A stretch of DNA of 64,000 nucleotides from Cephalotus follicularis (GCA_001972305.1 BDDD01002252.1:62001-126000), one strand, 5' to 3'. Positions 1-11,247 are shown, counted from the stretch's first letter. Numbers and translations: made by a program. Notes: generated from the letters alone by a model not told the origin.

Positions 1-1104
1 GCTTCTGGGGGAGACTCCTTTGGTATTATGGGTCCTACTGGTTCTAAACTAACGGAGGAGATACAGCAGATAGTCAGAGAGATGATGACTCAAACAGGCT
101 CCTCTTCTTCCTCTCAGATTGAATCTACTACTGGCAATATATCTTCTTCTTCTCCTAATCACTTCTCAGGTACTTCCATTTTTCCCAACTCCTGTATAAT
201 TGATTCAGGAACAACTAATCACATGACCAGATCCTCATGTCAGTTTAAAACTTATAATCCATGTTCTGGTAAAGATAAAGTCCAGCTTGCTGATGGATCC
301 TTTTCCGTTGTCTCTGGAAAAGGTTCAATTCTTTATTCTAATAATTTAAAATTGTCCTCTGTTTTGCATATTCCTAATTTCCCAAATAGCCTTCTCTCTA
401 TTGGAAAAATTACTAATGACCTTAATTGTAAAGTCACTTTTTTCCCTTCACAATGTTATTTTCAGGATCTGGCGACAAGGGTGAGGATTGGCAGTGGTAG
501 TTTTCGTGGGGGGCTTTACTGGTTAGATGGTTTACCAACAGCACCAACTCAAGCTCACTCAGTGGAATCAAGAACTCCTGAACTTAAGGATGAGATTAGG
601 ACATTCTTCCTTAAGTAGTTTAAATCTTGTTTTTCCTGCTTTAGTTAATAAGTGCAAGGCACTAGAATTTTTTTGTGATACTTGTCTTTTTTTTAAACAA
701 ACTAGGGTGGTTTATCCCTCTTCTATAACTAAGAAGTCTACTCCTTTTGATGTTATTCATTCTGATGTGTGGGGACCTTCTCCGATTACTTCAATTAAGT
801 GGTTTGTGACATTTATTGATGATTTTAGTGGTGTTACTTGGGTATATTTGTTAAAGCAGAAAAGTAATGTCTTCACCAGTTTTCAGGAGTTTATTGGCAT
901 GACTAGGACCCAATTTAATGTTGTGAATAAAGTATCGAGAATATAAACTCTAACGATTTTCAAAATTTTCTTCAAAAACAATGTATTCTTTACCAGACTA
1001 GTTATGTAAATACCCCAGCTCAGATAGTGTTGCATCTTCTTGAAGTTGCCCGTTCCCTTCTTTTTCAAATGAGTGTTCCTTCAACATTCTGGAGTGAGGC
1101 ATCA
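1..1104 (+). pseudogene. Copia element A, left part: protease and integrase (broken)
   Basis: The left edge cuts into the gag-protease region of a Ty1/copia polyprotein. From position 28 the frame reads through a serine-rich linker to the aspartic protease motif (IIDSGTTNHM, near 196-225), the GAG-pre-integrase region, then, after a frame change near 600, the integrase core with HSDVWGP and FIDDFSGVTWVYLL (about 755-860). Downstream the expected second catalytic Asp block is corrupted (a stop follows at about 943), and the NGVAERKN stretch holding the catalytic Glu is deleted just after NTPAQ (near 1025). The text ends in HLLEVARSLLFQMSVP..FWSEA at 1,100, exactly where element B is inserted; the same protein resumes at 6,816 (LLTATYLINRMP). 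It is a dead copy. Family assignment is firm; the lineage within Copia is not determined. Confidence 0.9.
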
Positions 1105-1424
1105 TGTACAATTACCAATAGTTTAGGGGCTTTACCTATAATTTAGAAAATCATAATCATGTAATTAATATAGAGATTTTTCTTTTTCAAATGAGTGTTC
1201 CTTCAACATTCTGGAGTGAGGCATTATGTACAGTTACCAATAGTTTAGGGGTTTTACCTATAATTTAGGAAATCATAATCATGTAATTAATATAGAGATT
1301 TTTCTTTTTCAATTGAGTGTTCCTTCAACATTCTGGAGTGAGGCATTATGTACAGTTACCAATAGTTTAGGGGTTTTACCTATAATTTAAGAAATCATAA
1401 TCATGTAATTAATATAGAGATTTT
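1060..1424. repeat. Three tandem 122-bp units across the A/B junction
   Basis: Units begin at 1,060, 1,182 and 1,304. Each has about 44 bp of element A integrase (tttttcaaatgagtgttcc and following) and then about 77 bp of element B's LTR start (TGTACA-TTACCAATAG). Unit 1 has CATCA and units 2 and 3 have CATTA at the host/element boundary. The third unit runs on into the complete 5' LTR of B. The duplicated block therefore spans an insertion junction and must have formed after B inserted. Confidence 0.93.
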
Positions 1425-1487
1425 GTTCAATCCCTATAAATAGGGACTCCATGGACACAATTCATAATAAGAAAAACAAGTTCTTCA
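1349..1487 (+). repeat. 5' LTR of Copia B
   Basis: 139 bp, TG...CA. A TATA box (TATAAATA, 1,435-1,442) lies near its 3' end, leaving a very short R-U5. Partial LTR starts precede it at 1,105 and 1,227 as part of the triplicated junction. Confidence 0.92.
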
Positions 1488-1499
1488 TAGCATCAGAGC
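1488..1499 (+). other. Primer binding site of Copia B
   Basis: TAGCATCAGAGC directly abuts the 5' LTR and matches 10 of 12 bases of the common plant initiator-Met tRNA site TGGTATCAGAGC. The two mismatches are both transitions (G to A and T to C). Confidence 0.8.
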
Positions 1500-2117
1500 G
1501 ATAAACACATTAAACATTGATTTTTTTTTTTTTGCAGTCTACGGTCACCGCGAAGTTTTCCGGCGACATAATCCTGCAAAAACAAAATAGTATAGTGTGG
1601 TGTGGTGTTTCTCGGAACTTCGATCAGAACTCTTTCCCTTGTTTTCAACCATCACCGACGCTTTTTCCGGTGACAATAGTGGAGGATCACCACTGTGTAG
1701 AGAGAACAGAGGATCCATTGATCAGATAGACAAACCAATACCACCGGAGACATCGTCTGCCACCAAAGAGCCTTCGCCTGAAGTCCGGTCACCTCCTTTG
1801 CCGCCACGCGCAGCCGAGACTCACTGGTACATCGTCGGAAATCGTCAGATCTACGCCAATTCCGACATATTCAGGCCAAAGGAGTTCTACCATCGTGTTC
1901 ACCGACCTCCGACGACCAGACTCTAAGAAGGCCAACTCTATCGGCCACCGCTGCCGAAACTGTTCATCGTCGGCTAAGTTTTTTTTTTTTTTGAAATTTT
2001 TGGGCATTCCAGTATCTTACTAGCATTTCTCTATTTCCTTTGTACTCAGTTTTTCAATTTTGCTCTTCTATTACTCGGTGGTTGCTTTGTTTGTTGTTTG
2101 AGGCTCGTTTGTGACTT
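1500..2117 (+). other. Untranslated leader of Copia B
   Basis: About 620 bp between PBS and gag. It has two poly-T runs (near 1,521 and 1,980) and a relatively GC-rich stretch (1,540-1,970) with short overlapping reading frames in several frames and no recognisable domain. I read it as leader, not as a gene. Confidence 0.6.
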
Positions 2118-3053
2118 ATGGCTGAGAATTCTGATAGTAGTATCACCTCTACTCCGGTTATGGTTGCTGATGTTAGTAGAGATAGGACCTTTAACCCATC
2201 ACTTCAGATTAATTCTATTAAATTTAATGGAACCAATTATCTGTCTTGATCCAAAGCATGTATGCTTTCCGTTAAAGCTACTAAACTTGTTGGGTATTTA
2301 ACTGGACGCACTCCTAGACCAACTGTGGGTAATGATGAGAAGTGGTTATGTGAGGATGCCTTGGTCATGTCTTGGTTACTGAATTCAATTGAGCCTACAC
2401 TTAGCCCGCAATACATGATGATTGACTCTACAAAGGATATCTGGGATGCTATTGCCCAACAATTTTCTCAGGGGAACAATTATGCTCAGGCTTATGAAAT
2501 AAGTAAGCAAGGTCGGGAGATGATGCAGGGAGAGTTGTTTCTTGCTACTTATTACTCTGCTCTCACTCACCTCTGGCAGCAGCTTGATAGTTACCGGACT
2601 CATAAGCCCTCTATTCCTGAGGAATTGGTTGCTTATCAGAAGGATACAGAGAAGGAGAGAGTTTATGAGTTTCTCGCTGGCCTTAATCCCGAGTTTGATC
2701 AGATTCGGGTTCAAGTTCTTGGTAGAGAGTCGTTTCCCACATTACGGGAAGCCTATAACATGGTTCAGTATGAGGAGACTCGTCGTAGTTCTATGTTGCC
2801 TTCTAGCCCTCCTGACCGTTCTGCTCTTGTCACAATGTTTCGGCCATCTCTTTCTGTTCCTAATTCTGTCAACAATCAAGCTGACAAAGCTGTGCGCCAC
2901 TATGATTATTGTAACAAAGACAATCATACTCGGGAGACATGCTATAAACTGCACGACCGTCCAAGGGGACGGGGAGGTCGATCTGGTAGTAGGGTGGTAA
3001 ATTCAATTATGAGGGTAAATCCACCTCTTAGGCTCATTTTTCTGAGGGTTTAG
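2118..3053 (+). pseudogene. gag of Copia B (UBN2/retrotran_gag type, broken)
   Basis: The natural start is the ATG at 2,118 (MAENSDSS). Codon 44 is TGA at 2,247-2,249, where the family has Trp (NYLS-stop-SKACM; normally the N-Y-x-x-W motif). The frame then reads through the gag domain (WLLNSIEPTL, IWDAIAQQFSQGN, YYSALTHLWQQLDSY, FLAGLNPEFDQIRVQVL) to a CCHC-like knuckle, YDYCNKDNHTRETCYKLH. In that knuckle the first Cys is replaced by Tyr, so zinc binding would fail. A frameshift near 3,000-3,020 separates gag from the protease frame. The role would be capsid formation and RNA packaging. Family is certain; function is lost. Confidence 0.9.
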
Positions 3054-6000
3054 TTGGTGCTGATTCAGTTGCTATTTCTTATCCTACTCCAGTCTTATCT
3101 TCAGATCAGATCCTTGCTCTTCAGCATCTGATTTCTCAACAGCCTGGACTGTCTTCTACTGGTTCCTCTTCCAATGGATTTGCTAATGGCACTTCTAACC
3201 TTGCACAATCAAGTATAGTTCCTAGCACCTATAATGTATCCACTTCACACAAGTCTTCCTGGTGTCTTGATTCCAGCGCCAATGAGCATATGACTAGTTC
3301 TTCTGAGGTATTTCATTCTTATACCCCTTGTTCTGGTAAAGATAAAATTCAAGTTGTTAATGGTTCTTTATCGCCTATGTCTGGAAAAGGTCTTGTTTAC
3401 TGTACTCCAACCATTTCTTTGTTCTTTGTACTTCATGTTCCTAACCTTTGTGCGAATTTACTTTCTATCTATCACATTACTTTGGATCTCAATTGTTGTG
3501 TAACTTTCTTTTCTATCCACTGTGTCTTTCAGGAACTGGGCACAAGGAGAATGATTGGTTTTGGTAGAGTACAGGATTGACTTTACTATCTAGATTTCAG
3601 CTTTGCATCGACCTCTGCAAAGTCTCTTGCTCATCTAACTCAAACTGATAGCAACCTTTATCTTCTTCATCAGTGGCATAGGCGTCTTGATCACCCTTCT
3701 TTTTGGGTTTTATCTGTTTTACTTCCTAAATTAGCTCAGACTTGTAATCAAAGGGAGTTTGTTTGTGATGACTATGAACTTGCCAAACATACTAGTTCTT
3801 CTTATCCTTTGAGTTTGAATAAAAGACTTGTTTCTTTTTCAATTATACACTCTGATTTATGGGGTCCTTCTCACACTGTGTCTCATACTGGTCATAGATA
3901 TGTTATATCTTTTATTGATAATTGCACTCATCACACATGTGTTTATCTTCTTCGTACCAAAGATGAAGCATTTGCTTGCTTTCAATCGTATCATAAAATT
4001 ATTAGCACTCAATTTAATTCTCGAATTCAGATTCTTCGTAGTGATAATGGAACTGAGTATATAGATAGGATTTTTCGCAGATATCTTAATGAGCATGGTA
4101 TAGTTTTACAAACCTCATGTGTTCGTACCCCCGAACAAAATGGTATTGCTGAACGGAAAAATGAGCATCTTCTAGAGCTTACTAGGGCTATCATGTTCTC
4201 CATGCATGTTCCTACGATGTATTGGGCAGAGGCTGTTTTGACTGCTGCATATCTCATTAATAGAGTCCCTTCTAGTGTCCTTGCCTTTAAAACTCCTGTC
4301 TCTCTTCTTCCAGACTTTTCTCTCATTTCTTACCTTCCACCGAAGATATTTGGCTGTGTTTGTTTTGTTCACAATTCTACTCCTAACCGTGATAAACTTG
4401 ATCCTCGAGCTCTTCGATATGTTTTTCTAGGATATGCTGGTTCTCAAAAGGGTTATCTTTGTTACCATCCTCCTACGCGTAAAGCTTTTATTACCATGGA
4501 TGTTACTTTTCGTGATAATGAACCCTACTTTCAGACATCTCTTCAGGGGGAAATAAATAATAGTGCTGAAGAAGAGATTATGAAAGATCCTTTAACCATT
4601 GATATGGAGGAAAATGAAAATATGGTTTACATTCAGGGGGAGTGTGACAATGAAAATTATATTACGGAGAAAGGTACAGAGAAAGCCACTCAATCACCTA
4701 TGAACAAAAAGGACTTGATAACATATTCCAGGCGAACGTCCCAGATAGGCAAGTCCATTCACGCACAACCAGGCCAATCCTCCTCTCTAAGCCCAGCTCC
4801 AACTTCTCAAAAATCAAGTAATGAAATTCTTAACATTATTCATGTTCCTATTGATGATAGTGATGTTCCTATTGCTATCAGGAAAGGAGTTAGAACCTAC
4901 ACCAAACACCCTATTTCTAAATTTGTGTCATATGAGAAATCATCTCCCATGTATCGTACCTTTCTTTCTTCCTTGTCCTCTGTGTCTATTCCGCAGGGTT
5001 GGAAAAAGGCCATTTTGGATCCTAATTGGAAAGAAGCCATGATGGAAGAAATGAAAGCTCTGAAAAAGAATGACATGTGGGAGCTAATTCCCCTACCGAC
5101 TGGAAAAAAGACAGTGGGATGTAAATGGGTATACACAGTCAAACAAAAGACAGATGGTACAGTTGAAAGATTCAAAGCCCGCTTGGTCGCAAAAGGTTTT
5201 ACTCAATCCTATGGAATTGATTATCAAGAAACTTTTGCTCCTGTAGCCAAGATGAATTCCATCAGAACTTTATTATCATGTGCAACTAATCTTGGGTGAT
5301 ATCTACAACAATTAGATGTTAAGAATGCCTTCCTTCATGGAGACTTAGAGGAAGAGGTTTCTATGGACATTCCTCCAGGATTTTCATCTCATCTCACTGA
5401 GGGGAAAGTATGCAAACTGAAGAAGGCATTATATGGGTTGAAGCAGTCACCAATGACATGGTTTGGCCATTTTTCTAAGGCCATCTTGAAATTTGGGTAC
5501 AGGCAGAGCAATGCAGATCATACTATGTTTGTCAAATAGGATGAAAACAAGATTATAGTTCTCATTGTGTATGTGGACGACATAGTAGTGACAGGTAACA
5601 ATGAGGCGGAGGTTTCCAAACTTAAATCTTACTTAGCCCGAGAATTTGAGATAAAGGACTTGGGATCATTGAAATACTTTCTTGGGATTGAGGTGGCCAG
5701 ATCTGATAGTGGCATTTTTATCTCTCAAAGGAAGTATGTGTTCGATCTACTTGATGAGATTGGGATGTTAGGATGCAAACCGGCAGACTATCCAATTGAA
5801 GTTAATCATCATTTGGGTAGTGGAATTGGTGACCCAGTTGATAAGGAAAGGTACCAGAGGCTTGTTGGAAGATTGATTTATCTCTCACATACTCAACCAG
5901 ACATTGCCTACGTTGTAGGAGTGGTTCGTCAGTGTATGCATGATCCTTGTGCCTCTCATCTGGAAGCAGTTTATACGATTCTGAGATATTTAAAATCTGC

Positions 6001-6520
6001 CATTGGCATAGGTATATTATTTTCTAACCATGGGCATTTAAGATTAGAAGCTTCCACATATGCATATTGGACAGGCTCAGGAGATGATAGAAGATCTACT
6101 TCGGGGTACTATACATTCCTTTGAGGGAACTTAGTCACTTAGAGAAGTAAAAAGCAGACAGTTGTGGCTAGATCAAGTGACAAAGCTGAGTATAGGGCAA
6201 TGGCCCAAAGAGTTTGTGAATTATTGTGGCTTAAATTGCTGTTAAATGATCTAAGAATAATACACGAAAGATCCATGAGACTATATTGTGATAACAAAAC
6301 TGCTATCAATATTACTTATAATCCGGTTCAACATGATAGAACAAAGCATATTGAAATTAACAGGCACTTCATTAAAGAGAAGTTAGACTAGAAACTAATT
6401 TACACCCCGTTTGTGAACTCAGAGAATCAATTAGCTGATGTATTTACTAAGTGGTTGAGTTGTAAACAGTTTAATTGTATTGTATGCAAGTTGGGCATGC
6501 AAAATCTCTATGCACCAACT
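3020..6520 (+). pseudogene. pol of Copia B: protease, integrase, RT, RNase H (broken)
   Basis: Essentially one frame runs from about 3,020 to 6,520, broken by stops near 3,578 (TGA), 5,297 (TGA), 5,537 (TAG), 6,122 (TGA), 6,140 (TAG) and 6,389. Protease reads LDSSANEHM, with the catalytic-loop Gly of DSG changed to Ser. The integrase zinc region has lost a Cys (CDDYE), but the core keeps Asp in HSDLWGP, Asp in RSDNGTEY and Glu in QNGIAERKN. RT shows QLDVKNAFLHG, KKALYGLKQSP and the catalytic YVDDIVVTG (about 5,567). RNase H keeps the YCDNKTAI and AEYRAM blocks, but its first Asp block reads TYAYW in place of the usual DADW. At least three stops stand where relatives have Trp. The order PR-IN-RT-RH defines Copia. 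Confidence 0.92.
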
Positions 6521-6530
6521 TGAGGGAGAG
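6521..6530 (+). other. Polypurine tract of Copia B
   Basis: TGAGGGAGAG lies directly before the 3' LTR start (TG at 6,531), the usual second-strand priming site. Confidence 0.85.
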
Positions 6531-6670
6531 TGTATACTTACCAATAGTTTAGGGATTTTACCTATAATTTAGGAAATCATAATCATGTAATTAATATAGA
6601 GATTTTGTTCAATCCCTATAAATAGGGACTCCATGTACACAATTCATAATAAAAAAAAACAAATTCTTCG
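6531..6670 (+). repeat. 3' LTR of Copia B
   Basis: 140 bp, nearly identical to 1,349-1,487, with the same TATA box. It ends TTCTTCG and is followed by the CATTA target duplication. Confidence 0.92.
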
Positions 6671-6819
6671 CATTACTCACTTACTAATAGTTTAGGGATT
6701 TTACTTATAATTTAGGAAATCATAATCATGTATAATATAGAGATTTTGTTCAATTCCTATAAATAGGGACTCCATGTACACAATTTATAATAAGAAAAAC
6801 AAATTCTTTACATTACTCA
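6671..6819. repeat. Second copy of the 3' LTR/host junction
   Basis: After CATTACTCA (target duplication plus 4 bp of element A) the LTR is repeated without its first 6 bases (6,680-6,810) and CATTACTCA follows again (6,811-6,819). The 143-bp unit (6,537-6,679) has thus been duplicated in tandem, mirroring the triplication at the left junction. Element A integrase resumes from the second CATTA. Confidence 0.9.
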
Positions 6820-9080
6820 CTGCTACTTACCTTATTAATCGCATGCCTACCAGGGTCCTAGAAAATAAAAATCCCCTATATACACATTAACTGGAAAACA
6901 TACTTTTACTGTTTCACCAAAATTTTTGGTTGTGTTAAGGATTATCAAGTTCACAACAAGCTAGAACCAAGAATTATTAAATGTATCTTTCTTGGTTATT
7001 CTGCTACCCAGAAAGTTTATAAGTGTGACAGTCCATCTTCCAGACGTTTTTGTGTGTCTTTAGATGTTTTTCATGAGTCCGAATCTTTCTTTGGGAACTC
7101 TAGCAATTCTCCCACTCTTGAGGACCACAATTTTGTGTTGATAGATCCTCTTCCCAACACAAATGGATTATTTTCAGATGAATAATCAGAACAGGATACT
7201 AGAAAACCTGAAAAGACACATGAGGAGGTTCCCACTACTGAGCGCATTTACACCCAGATATACTCTCGTCGAAAGACAAGTGCCTCGCAACCATCCAGGT
7301 GAACAGCCTACAAAACTGCCTGAAGCCAATCCTAAAACACTGGAACCAGCTCTTAGCAACGACAATGGGGAGGAACAAAGTGGTTCCTCTCTTGATCCAT
7401 CTTTTCCTGATGATCTTCATTTACCTATGCTATACACAAAAATCTCAGGTCTTATACTAAGAGTCCTCTATATCCCTTAGTCCAATTTTGTTTCATATTC
7501 TCCTTTGTCTCCTTCATATCTTGCCTTCGTATCTTCCTTGGATTCTATATCTATCCCTAACACTTGGCAGGAAGCTATGAGACATAAGCAGTGTTATGAT
7601 GCAATGTTAGAGGAAATGAGGACACTTGAGAGAAATCACACCTGGGAACTAATGCATCTACCTAAGGGTAAGAAGTCAGTAGGATGTCATTGGATCTTTA
7701 CAGTTAAACAAAAAGCTAATGGAAAAGTAGATAGATACAAGGCTTGGTTAGTTGCTCGGGGGTTCACTCAAACTGCAGGGATTGACTATCAGGAAACTTT
7801 TGCACCGGTAGCAAAAATGAACACTGTGAGATTGTTAATCTCTTGTGCGGTTCACTATGGTTGGGAACTTCAACAAATGGATGTCAAAAATGTGTTTCTT
7901 CATGGAGAATTAGAAGAAGAAGTGTATATGGATATTCCTCCTGGTTTTTCAGATAATTCTTTTGGCAAAGTTTGTTGTCTTCGCCATTCTCTATACAGAC
8001 TTAAGCAGCCCCGAGGGCCTAGCTTGGCCAGTTTACAAAAGCTATGAGAGCCCAAGGGTATTATCAAAGCAATGTTGATCATACTCTTTTCCTTCAAAAA
8101 AAAGGGTCACTTATCTACTTTTTTAATAGTGTATGTCGATGACATAGTTATCACAGGTAATGATGCTACTGAGATAGTGAGACTAAAGCAGGCCCTTAGC
8201 TAGGATTTTGAAATCAAAGATCTAGGCCAATTGAGGTATTTTCTGGAAATTGAAGTAGCTCATTCCAAACAGGGAATTTGTTTGTCTCAGAGAAAATACA
8301 TCCTTGACCCACTTACAAAAACTGGGATGCTTTGTAGCAAACCTCTTGATACACCTCTTGATGCTAATATAAAGATTCGGTCCAAGGAGGGAAAAGCGGT
8401 TGATATGGGTAGGTATCAAAGATTGGTTGGCAAGCTTATTTATCTTACTCACACTCGTCCAAATATCGCATACACTGTGAGTGTAGTGAGCAAGTATATG
8501 CATGATCCATATACCTCTCATATGGATGCTATGACCCGAATTTTGAGGTATCTAAAAGGGACACTCAAAAAAGGAATTTTGTTTCAGAAGCATGAGCACC
8601 TGAAAGTAGAAGCTTACAATGATGTTGATTGGGCTAATAGCCTAGATGATAGGCGGTCTACTTCAAGGTATTGTACCTTTGTGGGAGGCAATCTTGTGAC
8701 TTGGCGGAGTAAAAAGTAGGATGTTGTTGTTAGAAGTAGTGTAGAGGCTGAGTTTCGAGCTATGGCTATGAGAATATGTGAGGTGCTATGGATTAGAAGA
8801 ATTCTTGAGGAATTGGGATTAAATGTTCCAGGGCCATTTATGCTTTATTCAAATAGTAAATCTACTATTAGTATTTCACACAACCCGGTTCAACACGACA
8901 AAACTAAAAATGATGAAATTGATAAACACTTCATCAAAGAGAAGATTGAAGCCGAGCTGATTTGTACCCCTTTTGTTTCTTCCGCAGAGCAAACAGCTGA
9001 CATTCTCACTAAAGTTGACCAACGATATGTGTTTTAACACTTATCTTCCAAGTTGGGCATGAACGACATACATGCACCAA
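6811..9080 (+). pseudogene. Copia element A, right part: integrase end, RT, RNase H (broken)
   Basis: Continues element A after the B insertion. Integrase C-terminal text (TATYLINRMPTRVLENKNP, CIFLGYSATQKVYKC) is followed by a degraded linker with several stops, then RT from about 7,505: [52 protein letters not shown], catalytic YVDDIVITGND (about 8,130) and FLEIEVAHSKQGI. RNase H follows (DVDWANSLDDRRSTS, AEFRAM, LYSNSKSTIS) up to ADILTK near 9,015. Frame breaks near 8,045-8,110, a stop near 8,200 and another at 8,717 inactivate it. In RNase H the usual YCDN reads YSNS, so a catalytic Asp is lost. Confidence 0.9.
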
Positions 9081-9090
9081 CTTGAGGGGG
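9081..9090 (+). other. Polypurine tract of Copia A
   Basis: CTTGAGGGGG ends directly before TGTTAGAATA, the start of the 3' LTR. The relation to LTR and coding end is the same as in element B. Confidence 0.8.
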
Positions 9091-9568
9091 TGTTAGAATA
9101 TTTGTTTTATATCTTTCCTTATTTCAAAGATTGGAACATTATTAGTCCCAATGATTATCGCGATAGGATTGTATGTGGTCCCCATGATTATCGGGATACA
9201 GTTGTATTTGACTGATTCTCTTATTAATATTGTTAAGAATCTCCATCACTAAAAGCATGCTTGTAAGGAGAAGGTATCTCTCTAAGTATATATATTGAAC
9301 AAGCTCACTTAATCTTTTCAATGTGGGATTCACATCCTAACACCTGCCCTCACTTGCAACGTGGACTTATACACAAATTGTCCCACACGTGGACCAACAT
9401 TGCTATAATACCATGTTAAGATCTCCATCCCTAAAAGCATGCTTGTAAGGAGGAGGTATCTCTCAAGTATATATATTGAACAAGCCAACTTAATCTTTTC
9501 AATGTGAGATTCACATCCTAACAAATATAAATACAGGATGATGCTCTACCTATGATCAATCCATTCCA
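9091..9568 (+). repeat. 3' LTR of Copia A, split by a TRIM
   Basis: Starts TGTTAGAATATT. With the TRIM at 9,231-9,523 removed, it aligns with the minus-strand LTR of element C (11,260-11,493) through TTATTAATATAAATAC and ATCCATTCCAAAA. Beyond 9,568 the two diverge, so the true end of this LTR is not visible. The 220 bp up to 9,789 are unassigned AT-rich sequence that could be more LTR. Confidence 0.75.
9231..9523 (-). mobile_element. TRIM element with AATAT target duplication
   Basis: Two direct repeats of 112 bp (9,231-9,342) and 110 bp (9,414-9,523) flank a 71-bp interior. Read on the minus strand each repeat starts TGTTAGGATGTGA and ends CTTAACA. A degenerate iMet PBS (plus-strand gctataatacca, 9,402-9,413) abuts one repeat, and a purine-rich tract (minus-strand AAGTGAGGGCAGG, 9,343-9,355) abuts the other. 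The AATAT duplication lies at 9,226-9,230 and 9,524-9,528. No coding capacity, as expected for a terminal-repeat retrotransposon in miniature mobilised in trans. Confidence 0.9.
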
Positions 9569-9789
9569 AAAGTGTACATGATATTTCGGTATTTTCATGT
9601 TTTGTCAAGTTTAGGGTTTTATTTATATAAAAAGGTGTCATAAACTATTATTGTTAACTTTGAATGATAACTGAAATTGATTAAACTTTTCTCTATCAGT
9701 ATTCCTCTGAACTTTTCCCTTTTCTTCTGAGATCTGTAATCTCCCCTTCTCCCATTTCCTTTTCTATAATTTCTCCCATTTCTTATTAT

Positions 9790-11240
9790 GGACTTTTATC
9801 TTCACAAGAACACGGTGTGTAAGTTTTATACTGACCTAAAGACCCGGTCATGTGATTGGTCGCTGCATAATCAATTATCCAACAGTTGGGAAGAATAGAA
9901 GTACCTGAGAAATGTTCAGAAGAAGATTCAAAATGAGAAGAAGATGCAATAGCGACAATAGATGCAATATGAGAAGAAGATGAGGAGCCTATATGAGTCA
10001 TCCTCTCCCTAACTATATGTTGTATCTCTTCCTTAAAGGTAGAACCAGTAATTCCCACGGTACCAGTCGGATCTCCCGCAAAAACAACTGTAGTTTGTGT
10101 CTCATGTGCCTAAAGACGACCTTTGCCTTTGTATCTGTTAGGACTAGTAGGCTTGGGTCTCGGTGGTCGACCAACGATCTTCCAACAAGTCTTTTTAGTA
10201 AGGCACAACTTCCAACAGTTATCACACTTGACAACCAGCCTTTTAGAATTTCTTGGAGCTGTATTAGATGACACAAGTGCATATCGCTCTGTGGCTGGGG
10301 ACTACTTCTCGTCTTTCCTTCCGCCTTCCTGATCTACAAAAGAGAAGGCTTCTTCAAGAGTGGGAAAAGGTTCTTTCTGCAAAGTGGTCTGGACTACCAC
10401 ATCAAACCAAGAGTTTAGGCCTATTAGAAACTGATAAACAAGGTTTCTCTCCTACTTCGTCTATAATTTGGTGAAAATCTCAACATCCAAACCCTCGTAC
10501 ATATCCTCATAAACGTCTAATTCCAGCCAAAGAGAACTTAGCTCTGCAAAATAGGTGTCCATTATCATACTTTCATGTTTAAGCTTCTGGATTCACTTCT
10601 TCAGCCTGAACATCTGAAGGTAATTTCCCTTTCAGAAATACTCAGTCTTCAAGGCCTTCCAGATTTCGACATATGACTTCAGGAGTTATTTATTGCCGTG
10701 TCCTCACCGTGTCGTGTCCTGATTTTTCAAAATTTGTCGTGTCCCCGTGTCCGGGCGGTGTCGTGTCCGACACCCGTGTCCGTGTCCATGCTTCATTGCA
10801 TGCATCCTTAGCTACGCACTTCATAGTAGTAGAACCAGTAGGTTTCTTTTCTTCTCTAGTAAGAAACCCAACACACACTCCGGATTCAATAGCAATCATC
10901 ACCAGCTGTGACCAAAGCAAGTACTTGTACAAGCCATTTTCACATTGCAAGCCGGAAAATCGGACACCTTTTGTCCGGTAGCACAGTTCCCAGATGTAAC
11001 ATCACTTAATCATCTAGAGACAACATAATCGCTAGTTAAAAAATCATTGAACTTAGGGTAGAAAGAAGGTGGTATAGGCCACTTAAATCATGAGAAAAAA
11101 GGTTAAAAAGTCCCTGGTGGACTAGTCAATCCACCAATAACGAAAGAGGATGGGCCAGCTTTTGAAGGTTTGTTAGAGGCTGGTGAGGTTGCCGGTGGGT
11201 GGCTGTGGTGGACGCTTATGCTGTGAGTGAGTATTTGCCC
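9790..11240 (-). pseudogene. gag-protease remnant of Copia C
   Basis: Read from high to low coordinates. A gag N-terminal stretch (LLWSQLVMIAIES and GFLTREEKKPTGS, about 10,930-10,830) is interrupted by a low-complexity CGTGTC block (10,690-10,795). Gag text resumes near 10,600 (YFAELSSLWLELDVYEDMYE; PFPTLEEAFSF) in several frames. A knuckle CDNCWKLCLTKKTCWK (about 10,230-10,180) has Leu in place of the conserved His. The protease motif reads WIIDYAATNHM, with Tyr-Ala where Ser-Gly or Thr-Gly is required, so the protease is inactive. Confidence 0.82.
10690..10795. repeat. CGTGTC-rich low-complexity block
   Basis: Runs of CGTGTC and CCGTGTCC hexamer/heptamer variants (for example around 10,697-10,717 and 10,736-10,792) sit in the middle of the gag remnant of element C. 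GC content is far above the surroundings. It looks like an expanded or inserted simple-sequence patch. Confidence 0.7.
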
Positions 11241-11247
11241 GTTTAGG

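Larger units (their letters stand above)
1349..6670 (+). mobile_element. Copia LTR retrotransposon B, nested in A
   Basis: This is a complete but decayed Ty1/copia element: 5' LTR (1,349-1,487), iMet-type PBS directly after it, a 630-bp leader, gag (2,118-3,053), pol in the order PR-IN-RT-RNase H, a polypurine tract and a 3' LTR (6,531-6,670). The LTRs start TGTA and end TTCTTCA (TTCTTCG in the 3' copy). The target duplication is CATTA (1,344-1,348 and 6,671-6,675), and the flanks rejoin into a continuous integrase reading frame of element A. LTRs of 139-140 bp are at the short end for an element with full coding capacity. Every coding domain carries stops or lost residues, so it cannot be autonomous. 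Confidence 0.93.
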
